Assembly: GCF_014058705.1 (NCBI RefSeq)
Contig: NZ_CP059692.1
Location: forward strand, 2,485,001 to 2,549,000
Direction: 5' to 3'
DNA: 64,000 nt
From: Aureimonas mangrovi
GTDB lineage: Bacteria > Pseudomonadota > Alphaproteobacteria > Rhizobiales > Rhizobiaceae
Under the pieces are notes generated by a model that ran no database searches, had not been told where the DNA came from, and saw only the letters and a list, made by a program, of their open reading frames with translations. Shown piece by piece: positions 1-8,132 of the stretch. How positions within the stretch are numbered: position 1 is the first letter of the stretch; the number at the start of each line of letters is the position of its first letter. A program made the translations under genes and the position numbers.

Positions 1-467
1 AGGCAGAAGCGCAAGGCGCGTGCCACGCAGGCTTCGGCGAGGTCGGAGAGATCGGCCGTCGTGCGCGCCGCGTCCGCCGCGCCGAAGAGATCACGCAGCG
101 CGATCAGGAGAGCCGCCTCGGCCTTCGCCTCCCGCAGCTCGCTCATCAACGCGCTCTCGCTGCCGCCGGGCTCCAGCGGCGCGCGCAACGCCTCGACGAT
201 GGCCCGCACGCGTTCCCCCGCGTCTTCGGTCAGGAGCCGGGCCGGCCAGTGCGGCCGGCGCAGCATGGTGCCGCCGAGAAAAGGCGAGAGATCGAGGACG
301 GCGCCGATCCGCTCGCGATCCGCCGAAGGCGCTTCGAGGAACCCGGCGAAATCGACGAGACCGGCCTCCGTTGCCGCCTTGCGCAGATCGGCGAGCCAGC
401 TCGCGGCACGCTCTGCGTCGAGCGGGCGAAGCGGCGTCTGCCCGCCGATGCGAAGTTCGCCCGCCAT
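1..467 (-). CDS. glnE: GlnE, glutamine synthetase adenylyltransferase/deadenylyltransferase (N-terminal part; runs off the window)
   Basis: Only the first 155 or so codons are present; the gene continues past base 1. GlnE attaches AMP to glutamine synthetase and removes it, in response to the PII signal of nitrogen status. The visible part contains the N-terminal adenylyltransferase segment with the family-typical stretch REAKAEAALLIALRDLFG followed by a TTADLSDLAEAC-like helix. The ATG at 467 follows a GGGAGGG ribosome site. It lies 20 bases after the stop of the sensor kinase, so it is probably the last gene of the regulator-kinase-glnE unit, an order familiar from rhizobia. The catalytic NTase residues are outside the window. 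Confidence 0.88.
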   Translation of the reverse strand, partial: MAGELRIGGQTPLRPLDAERAASWLADLRKAATEAGLVDFAGFLEAPSADRERIGAVLDLSPFLGGTMLRRPHWPARLLTEDAGERVRAIVEALRAPLEPGGSESALMSELREAKAEAALLIALRDLFGAADAARTTADLSDLAEACVARALRFC

Positions 468-487
468 GTTCCCTCCCCTCGCGGCTT

Positions 488-1900
488 CTATCCCGTTCGC
501 TCTTCGGCCGTTCCGGCCGGAAAGTCGAGCCGCACGCGAAGACCTGGGGCAGCGTCCTCCAGGGTCAGCGTACCATCGTGGAGACCGGCGATCGCCTGCA
601 CCAGCGAAAGGCCAAGGCCGGAGCCCGGCCGCGTGCGGCTTTCGTCCAGTCGGTAGAAGCGTTCGAGGACCCGCTCACGCTGGCCTTCGGGGATGCCGGG
701 CCCGTTGTCGGAGACGCTCAACGAAACGCGTCCGTCGGGCTTCTCCTCGAGGGTCACCGCGATCGCGACCGGCCGCTCCTGCCCGCCGGCATATTTCAGC
801 GCGTTGTCGACAAGGTTGGAAAGCGCCTGCGCCATCAGTTCGCGGCTGACATGGGCGATGACGGAGGGCGGCGTCTTGACGGTGAGGCTGGCGCCCTCGT
901 CCTCGGCGACCGGCTCGTAGAGTTCGGCGACGTCGCGCACGATCTGCGACAGATCCGTCTCGACCTTCTCGACCGGGTGAAAACCGGCCTCGACGCGGCT
1001 GATCATCAGGAGCGCGTCAAACGTGCGGATCATCCCGTCGGCCTCCGCCATCGCCGCCTCCAGCGCGGCGCGCGGATCGGCGTCGCCGGAACGGTCCGCC
1101 ACGGCAGCCTCGGCGCGGTTGCGCAGGCGCGTCAGCGGCGTTCGCAGATCGTGCGCGATGTTGTCGGAGACCTGTCGCAGGCCCACCTGCAAAAGCGCGA
1201 TGCGCGCCAGAAGCGTGTTGAGGCTCTCCGACATGCGGTCGAACTCGTCGCCCGCGCCCGTGACCGGAAGGCGTTCGTTGAGGTCGCCCGACAGGATGCG
1301 CGCCGAGGAGGCCGAGAGCCGGTCGATGCGCTGGAGCGCGGTGCGGCCGACGAAGAACCAGGCCAGCAGCGCGCCCACGCCCATCAGCGCCAGCGCCAGG
1401 GTCAGCGCGTTGCGCACGATCAGGCGGAAGCGCTCCTGGTCGGTCTGGTCGCGCCCCACGAGAATGCGCATTCCGTTCGGAAGCTGCACCACCTCGGCCA
1501 TCGCAAGATGGAGGTCGTCGCCCTCGTCGTCGTCGAAGCGCTCATAGGCGAAGAGGCGGTCGGTGAAGCCGGTGCGGTCGAGAACGCCGACATCGAGGCT
1601 CTCGACATTGCCGGCGAGGATCCGCCCCGTTGCGTCTGTCATGAGGTAGAGCGAGGCGCCGGGCTGGCGCGAGCGGCGGTCTATCGAGCGCACGAGGCCG
1701 ACGATGCCGGCGCGCTGGTAGAGCGTGCCGAGCTCGGCGAGTTCCTCGTCGATCGTCTCGCGCGTCTGGTTCAGGATGATGCCGGACGCGGTGGCGGTGA
1801 CGTAGACGACGAGCGCCACCGCGAACACGGCGAAGAGCGCGAGATAGACGGCCGAGAGACGCACGGACGTCATGCGCATCATGGCGCGCAGGCGGTTCAA
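488..1900 (-). CDS. Sensor histidine kinase (OmpR-partner type)
   Basis: Inner-membrane sensor kinase of about 470 residues, partner of the response regulator just upstream. In order it shows a transmembrane segment near residues 14-35, a periplasmic domain of about 130 residues, a second membrane segment near 165-185, a HAMP linker, the dimerisation/phosphoacceptor helix with NIAHDLRTPLTRLRNRAE, and an ATPase domain with the N box NLVDNALKYA and glycine boxes DNGPGIP and GSGLGLSL. The start is uncertain: TTG at 1900 gives an N-terminus NRLRAMMRMTSVRLSA that resembles rhizobial relatives, while ATG codons lie at 1882, 1879 and 1873; none has a clear ribosome site. The gap to the regulator stop is only 3 bases. 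The stimulus is not known. Confidence 0.87.
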   Translation of the reverse strand: MNRLRAMMRMTSVRLSAVYLALFAVFAVALVVYVTATASGIILNQTRETIDEELAELGTLYQRAGIVGLVRSIDRRSRQPGASLYLMTDATGRILAGNVESLDVGVLDRTGFTDRLFAYERFDDDEGDDLHLAMAEVVQLPNGMRILVGRDQTDQERFRLIVRNALTLALALMGVGALLAWFFVGRTALQRIDRLSASSARILSGDLNERLPVTGAGDEFDRMSESLNTLLARIALLQVGLRQVSDNIAHDLRTPLTRLRNRAEAAVADRSGDADPRAALEAAMAEADGMIRTFDALLMISRVEAGFHPVEKVETDLSQIVRDVAELYEPVAEDEGASLTVKTPPSVIAHVSRELMAQALSNLVDNALKYAGGQERPVAIAVTLEEKPDGRVSLSVSDNGPGIPEGQRERVLERFYRLDESRTRPGSGLGLSLVQAIAGLHDGTLTLEDAAPGLRVRLDFPAGTAEERTG

Positions 1901-1903
1901 GGT

Positions 1904-2581
1904 TCAGTCGCCAGCGCGCATGATGTAGCCCGAGCCACGCACCGTGTGCAGGAGCGGCGCGCCGAAATCGCGCTCGATCTTGGCTCTGAGCCTGGAGATG
2001 TGGACGTCGATGACGTTGGTCTGGGGGTCGAAGTGATAGTCCCAGACGTTTTCCAGAAGCATGGTGCGCGTGACCACCTGCCCCGCGTGTTTCATCAGAT
2101 ATTCGAGCAGGCGGAACTCGCGCGGCTGCAGGATGATCGGCTTGCCGCGGCGCCTCACCTCGTGGGACAGGCGGTCGAGCTCGAGGTCGCCGACCCGGTA
2201 GCTCGTCTCCACATCCTTGCCGCCACGGCGCCGTCCGAGAATCTCGACGCGGGCAAGAAGCTCGGAGAAGGCGAAAGGTTTGGAGAGATAGTCGTCGCCT
2301 CCGGCGCGAAGGCCGGTCACGCGGTCGTCCACCTGCCCGAGCGCCGAGAGGATCAGAGCGGGCGTGCCGTTACCCTTTTCGCGAAGGCCGGCGATGACGG
2401 AAAGCCCATCGCGCTCCGGCAGCATCCGATCGACGACGAGGACGTCGTAGGATTGGGTGTCCGCCATGTGGAAGCCTGTCGCGCCGTCGGCCGCGTGGTC
2501 GGGTACGTGACCCGCCTCACGCAGCGCCTTGACGAGATAGGACGCCGCCTCGCGGTCGTCCTCGATGACGAGGATCCTCAT
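1904..2581 (-). CDS. OmpR/PhoB-family response regulator
   Basis: Two-domain DNA-binding response regulator of 225 residues. The receiver domain has the acidic pair EDD near residues 7-9, the phosphoacceptor Asp51 in VVDRML and the conserved Lys in LSKPFAF. The C-terminal winged helix of OmpR type carries the family pattern RAKIERDFGAPLLHTVRGSGYIM. An in-frame start exists at 2641, but the ATG at 2581 gives the canonical beginning MRILVIEDD and is preferred. The kinase gene begins 3 bases downstream, so the two are very likely translationally coupled. Its position between degP and glnE fits a conserved rhizobial envelope-stress neighbourhood; target genes cannot be told from the sequence. Confidence 0.9.
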   Translation of the reverse strand: MRILVIEDDREAASYLVKALREAGHVPDHAADGATGFHMADTQSYDVLVVDRMLPERDGLSVIAGLREKGNGTPALILSALGQVDDRVTGLRAGGDDYLSKPFAFSELLARVEILGRRRGGKDVETSYRVGDLELDRLSHEVRRRGKPIILQPREFRLLEYLMKHAGQVVTRTMLLENVWDYHFDPQTNVIDVHISRLRAKIERDFGAPLLHTVRGSGYIMRAGD

Positions 2582-2676
2582 GGGCGCGGATGTAGCGCGT
2601 TCGCCGCCTCCAGCGAAAGAGTGCTCTGCGGTGTCGTTCATGCCTGAACTCCTCTCCCCTCGCCCCGGAATGAGAA

Positions 2677-2705
2677 GGGCGGCGCGCGTCTTACGCGCAC
2701 CGCCC
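2677..2705 (-). terminator. Probable terminator after degP
   Basis: A GC-rich hairpin (arms GGGCGG-GCGCGT with one mismatch, 3-base loop) lies between the degP stop and the response-regulator gene. On the minus strand it is followed by a short T/C-rich run. It would end most degP transcripts and implies the regulator pair has its own promoter. Confidence 0.5.
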
Positions 2706-2728
2706 CGTGATCGGCCGCCCGCCGACGC

Positions 2729-4279
2729 TCAGCTCCCGGAGATCGGCAGCGCGACGAAGCGGTTCTGGTCGCCCGAGCGCAGCTGGAACAACGCGGCGCG
2801 GCGGCCGGCATCCGACGCCTCGCGCAGCGCGTTCTCCACGCCTTCCTGATCCGAGACCTCCGTGCCGTTCACCGCCACGATGACGTCGCCGGCCTGGACG
2901 CCACGCGTGGCGGCCTCGGAGTCGGGATCGACGTCGGTGACAACGACGCCTTCACCCTCTTCAGAGGGCGTGAGCGTGAGCCCGTAGCCCGACAGCGAGG
3001 ACGGATCGGTGGGCACCTGCTGGCCGCCGCCCGAACGGTTGGCCGAGGCCGATTCGTCGAGGGAGGACAGGTCGCCGAGCGTGACGGTCACCGTCTGCTC
3101 CTCGCCATTGCGCCACAGGCCGATCTCGATCTCGCTGCCCGGCGCGAAGGCCGCGATGGTGCGCGAGAGCTCGCGCGGGGTCGCGACGTCGCGGCCGTTG
3201 ACCTGGGTGATCACGTCGCCGGTGCGGATGCCGGCATCGGAGGCCGGGGTGTTGGTTTCCGGCAGGGTGACGATGGCGCCCTGGTCGTTTTCGAGGCCGA
3301 CAGCCTCGGCGATGTCTTCCGTGACCGGAGCGATCTGCACGCCGAGCCAGCCGCGCGAGACCTCGCCATTGTCACGCAGCGACTGAACGACGCTCTGGGC
3401 GGTGGAGGACGGAATGGCGAAGGCGATGCCGACATTGCCGCCGGACGGCGAAAAGATGGCCGTGTTGACGCCGATGACCTTGCCTTCGAGGTTGAAGGCC
3501 GGGCCGCCGGAGTTGCCGCGGTTCACGGCCGCATCGATCTGCAGGAAGTCGTCGTAGGGGCCCGCACCAATGTCGCGGCCGCGCGCCGAGACGATGCCCG
3601 CCGTGACCGATCCGCCGAGTCCGAACGGGTTGCCCACGGCCACCACCCACTCCCCGACGCGCACGGCGCTGTCATCCGCGAACTCGACATATGTGAAGGT
3701 GCGTTCCGCGTCGTCGACCTTGAGAAGCGCGAGGTCGGTGCGCGGATCAGTGCCGACGAGTTCGGCCGAAAGCTCGGTGCTGTCGTCGAGGATCACGGTG
3801 TAGGTGCTGCCGCCTTCGACCACGTGATTGTTGGTGACGAGATAGCCGTCGTCCGAGATGAAGAAGCCCGAGCCTTGCGACATGGCCGCGCGCGGGCCGT
3901 CACCGCCGCCTCGGCGCTGGCCTGGGCCGCGCAGGCCCGGCCCCTGGCCAGGGCCGCCCGGATTGCCGAAGTCGAAGAAGCGGCGCAGCGGGTGGTCTTC
4001 GGGAAGGTTGTCGAAGGGGCTCGCATATTCTTCGCTGCGCGACATCGCCGCCCGGGGCTCTTCGCCTCGAACGCGCACCGACACGACAGCGGGGCTGACA
4101 CGCTCCACGACGTCGGCGAAGCCGAAATTCTGGGTCGGTGCCTCGAGCTGCACCGGCTGGGCAACGCTCGGCACCACATTGGTCATCACGCCGCCGGAAA
4201 AGGCGAGGCCGGCGACGCCGGCCGCTAGCGCAGCCGCCGAAAGGCGGCGACGGCTCTTGGTGTTCAGGAAGTTGGGCAT
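2729..4279 (-). CDS. degP: DegP/HtrA (Do-family) periplasmic serine protease
   Basis: Periplasmic protease-chaperone of 516 residues that removes misfolded envelope proteins. A signal peptide with a hydrophobic core lies around residues 12-33. The trypsin-like domain shows the full triad: His152 in NNHVVEGG, Asp182 in DPRTDLALLKV and Ser257 in RGNSGGP. Two PDZ domains follow, at about 320-410 and 425-510. A Gly/Pro/Arg-rich loop near residues 106-130 corresponds to the variable LA loop. An in-frame extension reaches 4429, but the ATG at 4279 has a GAGGA ribosome site and gives the proper signal peptide. It is divergent from gabD. A DegP next to a two-component pair and the cytochrome c maturation region is typical of rhizobia. 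Confidence 0.95.
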   Translation of the reverse strand: MPNFLNTKSRRRLSAAALAAGVAGLAFSGGVMTNVVPSVAQPVQLEAPTQNFGFADVVERVSPAVVSVRVRGEEPRAAMSRSEEYASPFDNLPEDHPLRRFFDFGNPGGPGQGPGLRGPGQRRGGGDGPRAAMSQGSGFFISDDGYLVTNNHVVEGGSTYTVILDDSTELSAELVGTDPRTDLALLKVDDAERTFTYVEFADDSAVRVGEWVVAVGNPFGLGGSVTAGIVSARGRDIGAGPYDDFLQIDAAVNRGNSGGPAFNLEGKVIGVNTAIFSPSGGNVGIAFAIPSSTAQSVVQSLRDNGEVSRGWLGVQIAPVTEDIAEAVGLENDQGAIVTLPETNTPASDAGIRTGDVITQVNGRDVATPRELSRTIAAFAPGSEIEIGLWRNGEEQTVTVTLGDLSSLDESASANRSGGGQQVPTDPSSLSGYGLTLTPSEEGEGVVVTDVDPDSEAATRGVQAGDVIVAVNGTEVSDQEGVENALREASDAGRRAALFQLRSGDQNRFVALPISGS

Positions 4280-4486
4280 CGTAGTCCTCGTCGGTTCCTG
4301 GCGCTTCCGGCGAAGGCCGGGCGTCTTGGCGGAGAAGTTAGGATCGGTCGGATTACGGGAAGTTTTCGGGTTGATGAATTCGCCGTAAGGTTTCGCGCAT
4401 CGCATCGGAGCCACCTTCGCCATTCTCATCGCCGTCCGAAAGGTCTACATCGGGGCACGCCGTATCGAACCGAGGAGGACTGCCCG

Positions 4487-5980
4487 ATGAGCACCCTGCG
4501 CAAGACGAGTGAAGCGGAAACCGCGAAGCTGGATCTGAAGGATCCCTCGCTCCTGACCGACAACGCCTATGTGGCGGGCGAGTGGGTCGCTCCCGATGCC
4601 AAGACGTTCGAGGTACGCGATCCGTTCGACGGCTCCGTCGTCCTCACCATCCCGGACCTCGGCGTCGAGGATGCGCGCCGCGCGATCGACAAGGCCGCTT
4701 CCGCGCAGAAAGAGTGGGCACGCGTGCCCGCCAAGGAGCGCGCCGGCGTCCTGATGCGCTGGTTCAAGCTGGTGATGGACAATGTCGACGACCTCGCCGC
4801 CATCCTCACTGCCGAGCAGGGCAAGCCGCTCGCCGAGGCGAAGGCCGAGATCGTCTCCAACGCGGCCTATCTCGAATGGTTCGCCGAGGAAGCCAAGCGC
4901 ATCGACGGCGACATCATTCCAGGCCCGAACCCCGGCCAGCGCATCCTCGTGATGAAGCAGCCCGTCGGGGTGTGCGCCGCCGTCACGCCCTGGAATTTCC
5001 CGAACGGCATGATCACCCGCAAGGTCGGCCCGGCACTGGCCGCCGGCTGCTCGATGGTGCTCAAGCCCGCCGCGCAGACGCCGCTTTCCGCGCTGGCACT
5101 CGCCGTCCTCGCCGAACGCGCGGGCGTGCCGGCCGGCCTCTTCTCGGTCGTCACCACGACGGATGCGAAGGCCTTCGGAACGGAGATCTGCAAGAACCCG
5201 ACCGTCGCCAAGATCACCTTCACGGGGTCCACGGGTGTCGGCCGCTGGCTGATGCGCGAGGGTGCCGACAAGATCGCCCGTCTCTCGCTGGAGCTCGGCG
5301 GCAACGCGCCCTTCATCGTCTTCGACGACGCCGATCTCGACGCCGCCGCGCAAGGGGCGCTTCTGTCGAAGTTCCGCAATGCCGGCCAGACCTGCGTGTG
5401 CGCCAACCGCATCTACGTGCAGGAGAGCGTGGTCGAGGCCTTCACGCAGAAGCTTCTCGACAAGGTGGCCGGCCTCAAGCTCGGCCGTGGAACGGAAGAC
5501 GGCGTGACGATGGGCCCGCTCATCGACGACAAGGCCGTCGCCAAGATGGAAGAGCACCTCAAGGACGCGACCGACAAGGGCGCCACGGTCAAGACCGGCG
5601 GCAAGCGCTCGCCGCTGGGCCCGACCATGTTCGAACCGACCGTCGTCACCGGCGTGACGCAGGACATGCTGGTCACGCGCGAGGAGACCTTCGCCCCCCT
5701 TGCCCCGATCATCGCCTTCAAGGACGAGGACGAGGTTCTGGCGATGGCCAACCGCTCCGAGTTCGGTCTCGCGGCCTATTTCTATGCGCGCGACATCAGC
5801 CGCATCTTCAAGGTGGCCGAGGGTCTGGAGTCCGGCATGGTCGGCGTCAACACGCCGGCGCTCGCCAACGAGATGGCGCCCTTCGGCGGCGTCAAGCAGT
5901 CCGGCCTCGGCCGCGAGGGTTCGAAGTACGGCATCGAGGGCTATCTCGAGATCAAGTACGTCGCGCTCGCCGGCCTCTGA
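4487..5980 (+). CDS. gabD: NAD(P)-dependent succinate-semialdehyde dehydrogenase
   Basis: Cytosolic aldehyde dehydrogenase of 497 residues that oxidises succinic semialdehyde to succinate, the last step of the GABA shunt. The aldehyde dehydrogenase fold is complete: the substrate-side motif TPWNFPNGM, the cofactor loop FTGSTGVGR, the general-base Glu in LELGGNAP and the nucleophile Cys303 in GQTCVCANR. Cys305, two residues on, is the second Cys common in GabD, where redox control has been described for relatives. The ATG follows a strong GAGGAGGA ribosome site. It stands alone between divergent degP and its own terminator; no gabT is adjacent. A close aldehyde dehydrogenase with another substrate cannot be excluded. 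Confidence 0.9.
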   Translation: MSTLRKTSEAETAKLDLKDPSLLTDNAYVAGEWVAPDAKTFEVRDPFDGSVVLTIPDLGVEDARRAIDKAASAQKEWARVPAKERAGVLMRWFKLVMDNVDDLAAILTAEQGKPLAEAKAEIVSNAAYLEWFAEEAKRIDGDIIPGPNPGQRILVMKQPVGVCAAVTPWNFPNGMITRKVGPALAAGCSMVLKPAAQTPLSALALAVLAERAGVPAGLFSVVTTTDAKAFGTEICKNPTVAKITFTGSTGVGRWLMREGADKIARLSLELGGNAPFIVFDDADLDAAAQGALLSKFRNAGQTCVCANRIYVQESVVEAFTQKLLDKVAGLKLGRGTEDGVTMGPLIDDKAVAKMEEHLKDATDKGATVKTGGKRSPLGPTMFEPTVVTGVTQDMLVTREETFAPLAPIIAFKDEDEVLAMANRSEFGLAAYFYARDISRIFKVAEGLESGMVGVNTPALANEMAPFGGVKQSGLGREGSKYGIEGYLEIKYVALAGL

Positions 5981-5991
5981 CAGGGCCGCTT

Positions 5992-6021
5992 GCGGAACGG
6001 CTTTGCGGCCGTTCCGCTTTT
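5992..6021 (+). terminator. Intrinsic terminator after gabD
   Basis: A perfect 10-bp stem (GCGGAACGGC with GCCGTTCCGC, loop TTTGCG) is followed by TTTT, 11 bases after the gabD stop. It separates gabD transcription from cysG. Confidence 0.8.
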
Positions 6022-6096
6022 CGCGCAAAGGCGAACCTTGCCGAAGGCCGCTTTCGCGTCGCATTCTCGCCCCCGCACTTCGATGACGGAGCGGAC

Positions 6097-7587
6097 ATGG
6101 GCGAGATGGCGACGATCGGCGACCGGGACGCGCGTGGCGAGGTTCGCCGCGAACGCATCGCGCCGCTCGCCACCCTTCCCCTCTTCTTCAACCTCGGCGG
6201 CGAGCGTGCGATCATGGCCGGTGGCACGGACGCCGCCGCCTGGAAGGCCGAGCTTCTCGCCGCCACCGGCGCCGATGTCGAAGTCTATGCCCCGGCAGAA
6301 GACCTGTCCGGCGAGATGCGGGCGCTTCTCGAGGCCCCGCGTGAGACCGGCCGCCTGATCCACCACGATCGCCGCTGGGGTGCCGATATCTTCGGGGGTG
6401 CCGCCATCGCCGTCGCGGACGCCGAGACCGACGGCGAAGCCGCCGCCTTCGCCTGCGCCGCGCGCGCGGCCGGCGTTCCCGTCAACGTCATCGACAAGCC
6501 GGCCTTCTGCCAGTTCCGCTTCGGCACCGTCGTCAACCGCTCGCCCGTCGTCGTCGGCATCGCGACGGACGGGGCCGCCCCGATCCTCGGCCAGGCCGTG
6601 CGGCGGCGGATCGAGACGCTGCTGCCGCCGAGCCTGTCGCACTGGGCCGGGCTTGCCGCGCGTGTGCGTGCCGCCGTCATCGAGCGGCTGGCGCCCGGGG
6701 CGCCGCGTCGCGCCTTCTGGGAGCGTTTCTCCGATCTCGCCCTGTCCGGGCGCGCACCCGCGCAGGACGAAGACGCGACCGCGCTCTTGCGAGACGTCGA
6801 AGCCGGCCGGAGCGGTTCGGCGGGCGGGCGCGTCACACTCGTCGGCGCCGGGCCGGGCGAGGCCGAACTTCTGACGCTCAAGGCCGTGCGCGCGCTTCAG
6901 GCGGCGGACGTCATCCTCTTCGACGACCTCGTCTCCGACGACATCCTCGAACTCGCGCGGCGCGAGGCGCGGCGCATGCTGGTCGGCAAGCGCGCGGGCC
7001 GCACGAGCTGCCGCCAGGAGGACATCAACGAAACGATGGTCGCGCTCGCGCGTGCGGGCAAGAACGTCGTGCGGCTGAAGTCCGGCGACGTTTCGATCTT
7101 CGGTCGCGCCGGCGAGGAGATCGCCGAGCTGAAGCGCGAGGGAATTCCCGTCTCCATCGTGCCGGGCATCACGGCGGCGTCCGCGCTGGCGGTCGCGTTC
7201 GGCGTCTCCCTGACCCACCGCGAGCACTCGCACTCGCTGCGCCTCGTCACCGCCCACTCGCGCAAGGGTGCGTTGAGCGAGGACGTCGACTGGCCGGCGC
7301 TGGCGCAGGCCCATGCGACGACGATCTTCTACATGGGCGGGCGAATGGCGGAGCGCATCCGCGATCGCCTGATCGCCGAGGGGATGGCGCCGCACACGCC
7401 CGTCGCGGTCGCCGCCAACCTCTCGCGCCCGGACGAGACGCGCGAGGCAGGTCGGCTCACGGAACTGCCCGAGATCGTGGCGAAGATCGGGCTCGACCGG
7501 CCAATCCTCATCGGCGTCGGCGGCGTGTTCGGCGAGGCTGCCATGCTGGCAGAGACCGGCGAGCCTTCCGAAGCCCGCTTCGGCTGA
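6097..7587 (+). CDS. cysG: Siroheme synthase CysG (fused precorrin-2 dehydrogenase/ferrochelatase and uroporphyrinogen-III C-methyltransferase)
   Basis: Multifunctional enzyme of 496 residues that makes siroheme, the cofactor of sulfite and nitrite reductases. The N-terminal half is the Rossmann-type dehydrogenase/chelatase domain; its nucleotide loop reads AGGTDAAAWKAELL, so the usual GGG motif is slightly altered. The C-terminal half, from about residue 245, is the SAM-dependent methyltransferase with VGAGPGEAELLTLKAVRAL, the LVGKRAGR segment and KSGDVSIFGRAGEE. The reading frame stays open far upstream; the ATG at 6097 is chosen because GGAG precedes it, with a second ATG at 6106. No cysI, cysH or nirB lies next to it here, although in many alphaproteobacteria cysG sits with assimilatory sulfite reductase genes. 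Confidence 0.92.
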   Translation: MGEMATIGDRDARGEVRRERIAPLATLPLFFNLGGERAIMAGGTDAAAWKAELLAATGADVEVYAPAEDLSGEMRALLEAPRETGRLIHHDRRWGADIFGGAAIAVADAETDGEAAAFACAARAAGVPVNVIDKPAFCQFRFGTVVNRSPVVVGIATDGAAPILGQAVRRRIETLLPPSLSHWAGLAARVRAAVIERLAPGAPRRAFWERFSDLALSGRAPAQDEDATALLRDVEAGRSGSAGGRVTLVGAGPGEAELLTLKAVRALQAADVILFDDLVSDDILELARREARRMLVGKRAGRTSCRQEDINETMVALARAGKNVVRLKSGDVSIFGRAGEEIAELKREGIPVSIVPGITAASALAVAFGVSLTHREHSHSLRLVTAHSRKGALSEDVDWPALAQAHATTIFYMGGRMAERIRDRLIAEGMAPHTPVAVAANLSRPDETREAGRLTELPEIVAKIGLDRPILIGVGGVFGEAAMLAETGEPSEARFG

Positions 7588-7630
7588 GGCGCTCTACAGC
7601 ATCAGACTCAAAGTGGTAAAGCGACCGTTG

Positions 7631-7648
7631 TGCGTCCGAAAGGACGCA
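7631..7648. terminator. Hairpin between convergent cysG and ccmH (terminator or dispersed palindrome)
   Basis: A 7-bp stem (TGCGTCC with GGACGCA) closed by a GAAA tetraloop lies between two genes that converge. There is no T-run, so as a terminator it is weak. It is bracketed by a direct repeat GGCGCTCTAC at about 7588 and 7652, which suggests a short mobile or repeated extragenic element. Confidence 0.45.
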
Positions 7649-7655
7649 GGGCGCT

Positions 7656-8132
7656 CTACGAGCCTTCCTTGTCGAGGAGACGCGCGATCGCGCGCTCCTC
7701 CTCCCTCGAAAGGCCCGACGCCATGGGCGCGGCACGGCGGCGCGCCTGCGCGAGCAGGAACCCGCCCCCAGCCAGAAGCAGCAGCGCCGGCAGAGACCAC
7801 AGCGCGGCCGTCTGCCAGGAAAGGCGCGGGCGCATGAGCACGAATTCGCCATAGCGCGAAACGAGATAATCCAGCACCTCGCGGTCGCTGTCGCCGGCCA
7901 CCAGCCGCTCGCGCACCAGGAGACGAAGGTCGCGCGCGAGCGGCGCATTGGAATCGTCGATCGACTGGTTCTGGCAGACCATGCAGCGCAGTTCGGCCGA
8001 GAGATCGCGCGCGCGGCTCTCGAGCGCCGGATCGGCCAGCACCTCGTCCGGCTGATAGGCGAGAGCGGCCGGCCCGACAGGCGCGGCGGCGAGCGTGAGG
8101 CCGAAGAGAACCGCGGCGGCAAGGCGCCTCAT
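7656..8132 (-). CDS. ccmH: Cytochrome c-type biogenesis protein CcmH/CycL
   Basis: Membrane-anchored thiol oxidoreductase of 158 residues that reduces the CXXC of apocytochrome c before heme attachment in System I maturation. It has a signal peptide (residues 1-25), the redox motif LRCMVCQNQ with Cys50 and Cys53, and one membrane segment near residues 105-125. It is the single-domain form, not the fused CcmH of enterobacteria. The ATG at 8132 overlaps the ccmF stop (ATGA), so it is translationally coupled and is the last gene of ccmIEFH. Confidence 0.93.
   Translation of the reverse strand: MRRLAAAVLFGLTLAAAPVGPAALAYQPDEVLADPALESRARDLSAELRCMVCQNQSIDDSNAPLARDLRLLVRERLVAGDSDREVLDYLVSRYGEFVLMRPRLSWQTAALWSLPALLLLAGGGFLLAQARRRAAPMASGLSREEERAIARLLDKEGS

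Noticed and set aside
20-2647. Open frame of 875 codons on the plus strand
   Set aside because: Arg/Ala/Gly-rich shadow of glnE, the histidine kinase and the response regulator on the other strand; high-GC alphaproteobacterial DNA often leaves such frames open.
4582-6096. Upstream extension of the cysG frame through gabD
   Set aside because: It is the out-of-frame shadow of gabD and of the terminator; the siroheme synthase domain starts only after 6097.
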